Positions 55,801 to 62,674 of a DNA stretch of 64,000 nt are shown piece by piece; within the stretch, counting starts at the first letter, position 1, and each line of letters starts with the position of its first letter. The notes below the pieces were generated by a model. It worked only from the letters and a program-made list of their open reading frames with translations, did not search any database and was not told the origin of the DNA. This DNA comes from a virus, in the IMG/VR virus record IMGVR_UViG_3300042988_001121, positions 114,210-178,209 of that record. One strand, given 5' to 3'. The translations under genes were made by a program, and so were the position numbers.

Positions 55801-56195
55801 GTGCTCCTGTCAGTGTAACAATTTCTGATACCTCGGGTACTCCTGTTACTTATAACCTGACTACAACGACTCCTACTGTCAATGAAGGGGCTTCGGTTAC
55901 TGTTACATTGACCACAACAGGTCTGTCGGCAGGAACAACCATACCATATGCAATCGGTGGCACGGGCGTAACGGCAGCGGATATTGTTGGTGGGTTGACA
56001 GGTAACTTTACATTGAATAGTTCTGGTACAGCGACAACTACATTTACTGTTGCTAACGATTTTGCAACTGAGGGCGGCGAGACGTTGGTATTCACGACAA
56101 CTCATAATGGTATTAGTCGCTCATTAAATATCTTTGTAAGTGACACCAGCCAAAACGTACCTACATTTGTGCTAAACGTGTCGTCAATTTCTTAA
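49869..56195 (+). CDS. Giant DUF4815 structural protein, N-terminal part, with Calx-beta-like repeats
   Basis: 2108 residues. The start MELNVQPYFDDFSQAKKYQR followed by ILFKPGFAVQARELTQLQTI is the DUF4815 hallmark of T4-like (especially cyanophage) virion proteins. Residues ~1-1250 cover that part (IDTRVSKLEYYASLSLLEKQ in the middle). From ~1255 on come eight Calx-beta-like repeats of ~100 residues, each with (N/V)EG(x)(S/T)V near the start and T(E)G(x)E in the second half, ending DTS. The frame stops within the first strand of repeat nine, and the next frame resumes it. Long adhesive tail component. Confidence 0.85.
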   Translation: MELNVQPYFDDFSQAKKYQRILFKPGFAVQARELTQLQTILQNQIEQFGSHIFKDGSIVHGLKQTYQQNVLSINISFNYDPSLLEGKTVTFSGGATAIVKKGTIVDSKKYIFVSILNGIKVSPAETLTVETYTATVASDITSINAANLFSVSEGIMFANGFFAYVNPQTKNLGVSSIADSFYIGFDVVESTVDVDTDDSLLDNSIGSNNYSAPGADRLKLDLQLNAYQYDPTGAVDYPKAPKNFIQIATVEYGTLIQATTKPEYSELETALANRTFDESGNYTVRPFIASIDKSIKGRDDYMTLKVGAGKAYVAGYEYETTGTTNIEIYRGRDVAPTVYDDAILAHYGDYVHLVASPYGLINFNALPTVNLYSVTYASAGVGTKIGTARLKHYKFDGNNHRLYLSEISVDTGKSFADVKSCMYGSTFKADFDTTVGLVREKASVSSLVFSVPQHAVKTMLPDAVANMDYRYRKFVTLNFVNNVATMSLASGESFIAGSNNDLVKSQYFNIVPTSGTTPAPGTDIIGDITVTIAGGTATFTRSGTSASFSASAQVEVKMSNIMSKQKTLTLGTQYFTAAELATDLSLKIADGVRLISVRDDAGNDYTSRYDFYTGQTDNLYDHCGIRLIGTSPLVSNTELVRLEVTFSYFKHSDGAGFFTVDSYTGSGALYDQIPYVRMSDGSMLDLASSIDFRPRKLADGSIEGGYIVSPFSEINASYQYYVGRIDKLVLTKDKKFDLITGVPAVNPKVPADLPDAMTLYVIEIPAYTYRPADVKMTYVENRRYTMRDIGKIDTRVSKLEYYASLSLLEKQAADEKVPGIAGIDKFKNGILVDSFAGHSVGDVTSPEYNCSIDQENRVLRPRFDQKSLDMEFTLQSGMKRHANLITLDYDTVPYIEQPYATKTVNLNPYGVFSWVGHMTLSPSSDNWVDEKTNPAVIVNTNGVNDAFSIISDTVPAGATLSTRWNSWQSVVKGISSVGTEFSSDSTTTTSGYKVTDTTAVTGKQTLTYNETTARIGLEIASAPSTINTDLGSKVVDVSLAPYIRSREVKFTAIALQPNTSLNAYFDNVLVTDYVNPAICFVINAVSVDPTVKTFVQQGTNNEVEVIGVFGNRIYGRIKGADITVGNIVAATDTGTVTYSISKIIRNTSTGTKLATNEFGEICGIFVVPNNDTLRFTVGDRAFRLSDEIDSKDSRCIAETRYTAQGLNKTTEKTIISTRVNVINIQPKMQVETAVVGVEVKDYAVSTISYTTDITPVKQYVLNANKTLITEGESVNFTVSTQNVNDGESIPYTITGVSSNDITAPLTGTLVIKDNAASLNVLATEDLTTEGLENIAFTISPANVTPQTVSVAITDTSTAPTIKFVLTANKTVVNEGDTITFSLATTGVANGINVPYSISGVNSADISGGVMTGNLIISSNAASLTVTMSSDSLTEGVEYIQFTITPPGYDTQSVAAIVNDTSLSTPAASYVLNANRTSVNEGQSVTITLNTQNVSNGTTVAYTITPKAGSTLTAAELGIGSLTGNFTVNSNTASITITPTVDVLTEGTETFIVSLDSVVCNNLEIDIVDTSTSPTYVVNANKDTVSEGGTVTFAVSAIGMTGGAISVPYTLTGTGITSSDLNGASLSGTLSGLNNNTVSLPLTISTDAATEGDESLTFTATIGGVNYTKTVSIIDSSQAAVTYAVVSDMTSIAEGSTVTFTVQTTNLPASTQLQYRISGVSSGDISVAPIGYLTINGSGSATLAVQLVADSSTEGQETLVFDVYGVANTIVATATVLVQDTSTSPSTYSLTSNASSIYEGGSVTFTLTTTNVASGTLVPYSITGISTSDLVSGSQLSGFLTLTGGSASHTVTLSEDALTEGTEVLTFTINHNGNTRSQNVSVIDTSSSVPTFVLNSDKSNVVEGGTVRFTINTTNYETGVIPWSLSGTGITSGDVNIMSGNLSVVNGTAYVDVQITSDGTTEGDETFTFTATPIGGYSCAPVSVTISDTSGTPVTYNLTTTTPTVNEGASVTVTLTTTGLSAGTTIPYAIGGTGVTAADIVGGLTGNFTLNSSGTATTTFTVANDFATEGGETLVFTTTHNGISRSLNIFVSDTSQNVPTFVLNVSSIS

Positions 56196-58240
56196 ATGGA
56201 AAACAATGAGCGCATATACAATCAATGAGGGACAAACAGTAAATTTGTCCCTGAATACTACTAATTTCGGGGTAACAAATTCTGGTACAGTCCCTTATTC
56301 GATTGCAGGAACAGGAATTACTTCCGGCGACATTTCAATTCCGCTGACAGGTAATATCAATGTCACCAATGGTGTTGGCACACTGTCGTTCACTGTTTTG
56401 GCGGATACTACTACAGAGGGCGGCGAGACACTTACTGTCACATGTAATCCTGTTGGTTATCAGTGTAACAGCGTCAATTTCTCGATTCTTGATACTTCAA
56501 CGACTCCTGTCTCATATACCTTAAACACCAACAAGAGTGTGGTAAATGAGGGAGATTCGTTCTCAGTGACCATGCAGGCAACTGCTAACGTTACTGCAAC
56601 GATTCCTTATACTGTTACGGGTATCAATGCTGCTGACATTTCTAATGGCACTCCACTGACAGGTAACTTTGTTTTCAGTAACTCAAACACGGCGACTATT
56701 CAGTTTCAGTTGGCAAATGATGTTACTGTTAATGAGGGAACCGAAACATTGGTTATTACTGCGGGTGGCATGACTCGCAATGTTACTGTAAATGACACCT
56801 CATATGCTCCTGTTTCGTATTCATTGACTTCTAGTGCAGATGCAGTCAATGAAGGCGGCTCTGTTTCATTCACATTCACGGCAGTCAATTTACCATCTGA
56901 TATTACTTGCGGTTACACTATTGCTGGTAACGGAATTACTTCTGCTGACCTTAGCGGCGCTCCATTGACAGGAAGTTTTACTACTGTTGGCGGAACAAAA
57001 ACAATTGGTCCCTTCACGATTGCTGCTGATGCTGCAACAGAAGGGGATGAAACATTCCAGTTCATTGTTAACGGAATCTCGGGCGTTGATCTTCGACGTT
57101 CTGTTGTGATTCGTGATACAAGTCAGACACCGACTGTTTATTCGATTGCGTCCGATAAATCGATCATGAATGAAGGTGAATCCGTTACATTCACTTTCTA
57201 TTCTAGTACACCAAAGATTGTTAGTTTTGTTGTCAATGGGGTTAGTCCTAGCGATGTTACTAGCGGCGCTCTGTCTGGGACACTGAATATTACCTCTGGT
57301 AGTGCTTCTCATTCAATTGCACTTGCGAACAATAATTTTACGGACGGTGATCGTCAAATCAATTTTGTTGTAACGACTCCTGATAATCAAGGGTTTAGTT
57401 CAATCGTAACTGTTCGTGATACCAGCAAGACAAAAGAGACTACTGCTATTTGGGTTCGGCGTGCGGTCAACAATAGTATGTTGGCGAACGAGACTACCGA
57501 TCGTTGGGTTGTATATGATTTTATTCCAAATAACTTACCATCCGATATAGAACATTGGTGGAGGTCGTATATTGCGTTAAGCGTCCAGAACGTAAACGGA
57601 ACGAAATTACAATCAGATTTTGAATTAGATGAATGTAAAGTATTCAATGGTTCTTTTGGAGGGGCTATTGGCGTTGGCGGAGAATTGTTGGGTGTAATGT
57701 CACACACAAGTGGAAGTGGTTTAGGACAATTTAGTTTCACAGTTGATAGTGCTACATTGAACTCTGTTCAGACTTGTCATATTGTGTTAAAAATTAAACA
57801 AGATGGACTAACAGAAGATGTTGAAACTTTCTTCATGCGTGCATCTTTGGGGTCACGCACATTCGATTCATCCGAATTCACAGTCATCGACTCCAGTACA
57901 ACCGTAATTCCTGAAATATCAGTTACATCGGACAAAGAAATTATTGCCGAAGGGCAGACTGTTAAAATCACTGCCTCGACATTCAATTCAGGATCAACTG
58001 TACCATATCTTTGGTCAGCACCAATTACATATACTATCGCAAACATTGCGGCAACTGATGTTAATATTCCTCTTACCGGAACACTGACACAGGGCGCGAA
58101 TGGTATTGCTGAATTGTTTATCACTGCACTTGATGACAAAAATTACGGTGAAGGCACTGAGCGATTCCAAGTTTATATTACATTCCCGAATGGCGAATCC
58201 CGTAATCTGACAATTGGTATCACTGACTCTACTCCTGATA
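53634..58240 (+). repeat. Tandem array of ~14 Calx-beta-like domains across two genes
   Basis: Repeat units of ~300 bp, each encoding about YxLNxxxxxVNEGxxVxFxxx to TEGxExLxF and DTSxxP. Eight full copies precede the gene break at 56195, part of the ninth straddles it, and about five follow, the last two more divergent. No two copies are near-identical, so it is an old array, not a recent expansion. Confidence 0.8.
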
Positions 58241-60717
58241 TTGTTCCAACAGATGCTGTTGTGAACGTTGCTCGTGGAGGTGTTGGTTTGTCAGAAGCAT
58301 TGGCAAAAACAATGCACCACTCAACCTATACGTATATCGTTGATATTCCTGCTGCACAGACAGGTTTGTTTGAATATGTGTTTGATTTCTCGGGCGAACC
58401 CTCTGATGTTACGGGGCGTGAATATATTACCAATGAACAAAAAACATTGAGTCAAAACCAGTTGGTTGTTAATGTCGGCGGCGCAGCGGTTTCAAAGGTA
58501 GAAGTCGATGGTTCTCCTTTATTGTCATCCGATAGCCGAGTTGAACAAGCCTTCAATACGATTGGCATGAATACAACGAGCAAATATCGCTGCTCGATTT
58601 TCATTCCTAAGTGGGACAGTAATCCACTTACACTGTTCTTTGCCCTGCAATGGAAACATACCATGTGGGAAGAATATTTTGGTAATGTTGGTACTGTTAG
58701 TGCAACATCAACTGAAGCTCCTGCACAGGTTGTCACACTCCGTCCCGGTGATGGCAATCTTTCTCGATACAATTCTTCTGCAAACGCTGCATGGGGTTGG
58801 TTGTCAAGACGCAACAAAGTCAATTTTAGTAGTGTCAGTACAGCCGATGTTACGGGTCTGAATGGATCAGGTCAATTGCCGAATGGTATTGTCCCCGGAG
58901 TTACTTTACAGGCATTGACAGGCGAACAGTTGGGAGCAACTGTCAACGGCGCTTCGTTTGTTCCTTCATATGGGTTTAGTTATAATCCTGCCGATTTTTT
59001 ACTTGCCCCTAAATTGGCAGGTGGTTTAGCATATACATTCATTGTGCCATTGTTTCCTGCTAATCCAGAAGTTTCTTCGATGGTTAAAGTACATCCTGAT
59101 CTTCTGAATAATTTCAGATCATCTACTTCTGAATTGGTTGTTACATATTCTCTGTTCAAACTGAGTTATTCCAATATTGGTACACAATTAACAGGCGGTG
59201 GTGATGTTAATTTCTTGGCGGGAAGCGCAATTTCTTCGACCGAGATTGTTGATTTCTCAAAATATGCCGTTTATTATCTGGTCAATGTTGCTTTGGATAT
59301 CAATGCTGCTAAGAATACTTTCGGAACAACCGATATGTCGGTTCTTCAGGGTAAAATAAACAGTTACATGAACTCTAACCCGAATTGTTTGTCGGTTACA
59401 TACAATATATCTTCGGGTCAAGTGTCGGATAGTTATGGTGGAACCTTACCATTCACGATCAACACCAGTTCATGGCAATTTATTATCAATAACGATCCCG
59501 TTGCTCAGACATTCTTTGTGGATCGCGTTTCGAGCAATGAAGGTTGCTTTGTTAAGAGTGTCGATGTATTCTTTAAGAAGAAGTCTTCATCCGTTCCAGT
59601 TACTCTGCAATTGCGCCCTGTGGTGAATGGTTATCCTTCATCTAATACTGTTCTACCTTTCGGGGCAGTGACATTGGCGGCAGATAATATTATTGCATCC
59701 TCTACTCCTGATGTTACTAAGTACACTCGGTTTGAGTTTAGTGATCCTGTTTATTTGCCTCCCGGCGAATACTCGGTTGTCATGATAACCAATACGACTG
59801 AGTACGAAACTTATGTTGCTGAGTTGGGCGGTTTCCGACTCGATGATACATCGAAACGTATTAGTACACAAGCGTATACGGGGTCTTTCTTTGAATCGCA
59901 GAATGGTAGTACATGGAGTGCTAACCAGAATGTTGATTTGATGTTCCGTATCAATCGCTGTTCATTCAAATCATCTGGTTCGGTTCTAATGATTCCTGAT
60001 AATGATGTGCAATCAATGCCCGTTGACTTGTTCTATGTCGGCGGAGAAATGTTGGATTTCGCGGCAACCAATGTTGATATGTCTTATAACGTGGCTAACA
60101 CTGGCTTCAAACCTTACATGTATGAAACTAATCAGCCAGTCGATACAAGGGTCACTATTCCGGGTCGCAACAACGGAACTGCCTACAATAGTCCAATTGT
60201 ATTCAAAGCAGATGTTAAGACAACCAATGATTATATCAGTCCTGTTCTGGATACCGAGCGTATCAGCGGTGTTTATGTCAACAACATTGTCAATTCAACT
60301 GCAACTAACGAGACATTACCACAGGGCGGCACCGCATATGCCAAGTATCTGACTCGCCGAGTGACGCTGGATAAGAATTTCTATGCTCAGGACTTGCGGG
60401 TTCTAATGGCGGCATCGGTTCCATCCGAATGTAATGTTCGTGTGTTCTATAAGGTTCTGCCAGTTGAAGACAATGCAACTCCGTTTGATCTTCAGCCATA
60501 TTACGAAATGGTCCCTGAGTATAGTCAGACCGTTGTCCCCGGTACATTCGGTGAAGTTAAATTCAAACCATCATTCGTTGATAGCAATGGAACACCTTCT
60601 TGCCTTGAAAATGACGGTTATTTCTCATCATTTGTTATCAAGGTAGTCATGGAATCTAGTGACACAACAAAGGTTCCTCTGATTCGTGACCTACGAGTAA
60701 TGGCACTTGATTTATGA
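56206..60717 (+). CDS. DUF4815-type protein, C-terminal part, with Calx-beta-like repeats
   Basis: 1503 residues. It begins mid-repeat (MSAYTINEGQTVNLSLNTTN), carries about five more Calx-beta units to ~residue 680, then a long region ending in VAQTFFVDRVSSNEGCFVKS, VDVFFKKKSSSVPVTLQLRP, VYLPPGEYSVVMITNTTEYE and ending LIRDLRVMALDL. That C-terminus (QTFFVD...SVDLFFxxK...PVTxQIRP.xNGYPs...F.sPvYL.PGEYa.V) is what closes DUF4815 proteins in related phages. So the two frames form one ancestral protein. GGAAAACA before its ATG repeats the leader of the upstream gene. Confidence 0.8.
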   Translation: MSAYTINEGQTVNLSLNTTNFGVTNSGTVPYSIAGTGITSGDISIPLTGNINVTNGVGTLSFTVLADTTTEGGETLTVTCNPVGYQCNSVNFSILDTSTTPVSYTLNTNKSVVNEGDSFSVTMQATANVTATIPYTVTGINAADISNGTPLTGNFVFSNSNTATIQFQLANDVTVNEGTETLVITAGGMTRNVTVNDTSYAPVSYSLTSSADAVNEGGSVSFTFTAVNLPSDITCGYTIAGNGITSADLSGAPLTGSFTTVGGTKTIGPFTIAADAATEGDETFQFIVNGISGVDLRRSVVIRDTSQTPTVYSIASDKSIMNEGESVTFTFYSSTPKIVSFVVNGVSPSDVTSGALSGTLNITSGSASHSIALANNNFTDGDRQINFVVTTPDNQGFSSIVTVRDTSKTKETTAIWVRRAVNNSMLANETTDRWVVYDFIPNNLPSDIEHWWRSYIALSVQNVNGTKLQSDFELDECKVFNGSFGGAIGVGGELLGVMSHTSGSGLGQFSFTVDSATLNSVQTCHIVLKIKQDGLTEDVETFFMRASLGSRTFDSSEFTVIDSSTTVIPEISVTSDKEIIAEGQTVKITASTFNSGSTVPYLWSAPITYTIANIAATDVNIPLTGTLTQGANGIAELFITALDDKNYGEGTERFQVYITFPNGESRNLTIGITDSTPDIVPTDAVVNVARGGVGLSEALAKTMHHSTYTYIVDIPAAQTGLFEYVFDFSGEPSDVTGREYITNEQKTLSQNQLVVNVGGAAVSKVEVDGSPLLSSDSRVEQAFNTIGMNTTSKYRCSIFIPKWDSNPLTLFFALQWKHTMWEEYFGNVGTVSATSTEAPAQVVTLRPGDGNLSRYNSSANAAWGWLSRRNKVNFSSVSTADVTGLNGSGQLPNGIVPGVTLQALTGEQLGATVNGASFVPSYGFSYNPADFLLAPKLAGGLAYTFIVPLFPANPEVSSMVKVHPDLLNNFRSSTSELVVTYSLFKLSYSNIGTQLTGGGDVNFLAGSAISSTEIVDFSKYAVYYLVNVALDINAAKNTFGTTDMSVLQGKINSYMNSNPNCLSVTYNISSGQVSDSYGGTLPFTINTSSWQFIINNDPVAQTFFVDRVSSNEGCFVKSVDVFFKKKSSSVPVTLQLRPVVNGYPSSNTVLPFGAVTLAADNIIASSTPDVTKYTRFEFSDPVYLPPGEYSVVMITNTTEYETYVAELGGFRLDDTSKRISTQAYTGSFFESQNGSTWSANQNVDLMFRINRCSFKSSGSVLMIPDNDVQSMPVDLFYVGGEMLDFAATNVDMSYNVANTGFKPYMYETNQPVDTRVTIPGRNNGTAYNSPIVFKADVKTTNDYISPVLDTERISGVYVNNIVNSTATNETLPQGGTAYAKYLTRRVTLDKNFYAQDLRVLMAASVPSECNVRVFYKVLPVEDNATPFDLQPYYEMVPEYSQTVVPGTFGEVKFKPSFVDSNGTPSCLENDGYFSSFVIKVVMESSDTTKVPLIRDLRVMALDL

Positions 60718-60941
60718 GTGAAATGATTAAGATAGAGGGTTCGCCTACATTATTGCGTGACCCTCATTCAAAGGCAGTGTTAAATACTAACATTGGTGAA
60801 CGCGAAGCAAGGAAACAGCAACGCGACTTCTTTTTGTCTATGCAGGCGCAGAAAAATGAAGTGGAAAAACTGAAAGAAGAATTCGGTGAAATGAAAGATG
60901 CGCTATTCCAGATTTTAAATTTGCTGAAAGATAAGAAATAA
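60714..60941 (+). CDS. Small T4-like structural or accessory protein
   Basis: 75 residues: MSEMIKIEGSPTLLRDPHSK, then KAVLNTNIGEREARKQQRDF and a coiled-coil C-terminus (KNEVEKLKEEFGEMKDALFQ). Small proteins of the form (I)xxxxxLxRDxxTxAixNxD...Y..y...R follow the DUF4815 gene in related phages. Overlaps both neighbours by 1-4 bp. Confidence 0.7.
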   Translation: MSEMIKIEGSPTLLRDPHSKAVLNTNIGEREARKQQRDFFLSMQAQKNEVEKLKEEFGEMKDALFQILNLLKDKK

Positions 60942-62674
60942 TGGCAACATTAGTCCTTCGTGCTACTAAAGGCGCACCCCTAACGAATACTGAAGTAGAT
61001 AATAACTTTAGTAACCTGAATACCGATATTGCGGGTAAGGTAGCAACAACTACAACAATCTCTGCTGGCACTGGTTTGTCGGGCGGCGGTGATCTTTCGG
61101 CAAATCGTTCATTGAGTCTTGCTAATACCACGGTCACTCCGGGTTCGTATGGTAGTAGTTCTGCTATTCCTACTTTCACGGTCGATGCACAGGGTCGATT
61201 GACAGCCGCAGGAACCACATCAATTACTTTGCCAAGCGGATTGACTTCAGGTAGTGCAGGCGTTGGTTATGTCACATATAACGGAACTACTGCAACTGTT
61301 GGTCAATTTGATGGCGGGACAACTGCTCCAAGTGGCACCACTAGACTGAATTATGGTGGTAATTTCTATGCCACTAATTTCTATGGCATTGGAACCAATT
61401 TAACGGCTCTTAGCGCCTCGAACGTCAATACAGGTACTCTAGGGTCAACTTATGGTGGAACGGGCGTTAACAACGGTTCTAGCACCCTTACAATGGCTGG
61501 ATCGGTTACGCATGCAGGGGCGTTTGCGAGAACATTTACTGCAACAGGTATAACCAACCTAACATTGCCGACTTCTGGTACATTGGCAACACTGGCAGGA
61601 ACCGAGACATTCACTAACAAGACATGGAACGGGGCTGTAATTGGTGCTGCATATGGTGGTACTGGTCAGACTTCATATACTATCGGTGACTTGTTGTATG
61701 CATCAGGGACAACTACACTGTCTAAGTTATCCGCAGGTACTTCTGGATACGTGTTGGTTTCTGGTGGTGCAGGAGTTGCCCCTTATTGGGCAGCATCTGG
61801 TGCAAATGCAGGTTGGTTGAATCCAACGCCAATCAAGACCGCTGCTTATACTGCTGTTAAGGGTGATCTAGTTCGTTGTAATACCTCGGGTGGTGCATTT
61901 ACAGTTACTTTGCCTGCCGCACCTGCTGATGGAGATTTAATCGGCATCATTGATATTTCTAATACTGCTGCTACATCAAATATTACGATTGCTCCTAATG
62001 GCAAGACTGTTGAGGGCGATGCAACTTCTTTGATCATTAACCTAAATGGTGCATGTGTTGTTCTTACATATAACAGTGCAGCAACAAACTGGAAATTGGT
62101 TGATACTCCTGTTCCGGGAGGTTGGTTGCCATCACAGGGCGGTAATTCAAACAAAGTTCTTTCGACCGATGGTTCAACTGCTTCTTGGGTAACTACCACT
62201 GTTGCGATGGGTGGTACTGGTGCAACTACCTTGACAGGTCTTATTAAAGGTAATGGTACTGCTGCAATGACTGCCGCTGTTGGTGGAACAGATTATACCA
62301 CACCAACAGGAACCGAGTCACTGAGCAATAAGACTTTGGTCAATCCTGTTATTACCAACTATACTGAAACTACTGTTGTCGCTAATAGTGGAACTGCATA
62401 TACATTCAACTTAGCAAACGGCACTAAGTTTTTCATTACACTGACAGGGAACGTCACTTATACATTCCCTACTGCTGCTGTTGGCAAATCTTTTGTTCTT
62501 TATCAACTACAAGATGCAACGGGTGGTCGTTCTGTTACATGGGCAGGTAATGTGAAATTTCCGGGTGGTACAACACCGACAATCACGACTACTGCGAATA
62601 AGGCGGATAAATTTGTGTTTGATTGTTTTGATGGAACGAATTGGGTCGCTAGCTTGGCAGGAGCGAATTACTAA
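60941..62674 (+). CDS. Tail fibre protein
   Basis: 577 residues. The N-terminus MATLVLRATKGAPLTNTEVD and NNFSNLN is a common virion-attachment start for short tail fibres (KGxPLTxxEvDxNFxnL). Then GTGLSGGGDLSANRSLSLAN and many Gly/Thr/Ser-rich collagen-free fibre repeats (YGGTG, TGxTTLTGLxKGNGTxA). The C-terminal part (FFITLTGNVTYTFPTAAVGK ... GRSVTWAGNVKFPGG) is the usual beta-prism-like tip found in phage fibres. Host-contact role. Confidence 0.85.
   Translation: MATLVLRATKGAPLTNTEVDNNFSNLNTDIAGKVATTTTISAGTGLSGGGDLSANRSLSLANTTVTPGSYGSSSAIPTFTVDAQGRLTAAGTTSITLPSGLTSGSAGVGYVTYNGTTATVGQFDGGTTAPSGTTRLNYGGNFYATNFYGIGTNLTALSASNVNTGTLGSTYGGTGVNNGSSTLTMAGSVTHAGAFARTFTATGITNLTLPTSGTLATLAGTETFTNKTWNGAVIGAAYGGTGQTSYTIGDLLYASGTTTLSKLSAGTSGYVLVSGGAGVAPYWAASGANAGWLNPTPIKTAAYTAVKGDLVRCNTSGGAFTVTLPAAPADGDLIGIIDISNTAATSNITIAPNGKTVEGDATSLIINLNGACVVLTYNSAATNWKLVDTPVPGGWLPSQGGNSNKVLSTDGSTASWVTTTVAMGGTGATTLTGLIKGNGTAAMTAAVGGTDYTTPTGTESLSNKTLVNPVITNYTETTVVANSGTAYTFNLANGTKFFITLTGNVTYTFPTAAVGKSFVLYQLQDATGGRSVTWAGNVKFPGGTTPTITTTANKADKFVFDCFDGTNWVASLAGANY

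Noticed and set aside
55524-56105. Long minus-strand frame opposite the Calx-beta repeats
   Set aside because: Ser/Cys/Arg-rich shadow caused by the biased codons of the repeats; several similar ones occur along the same array.
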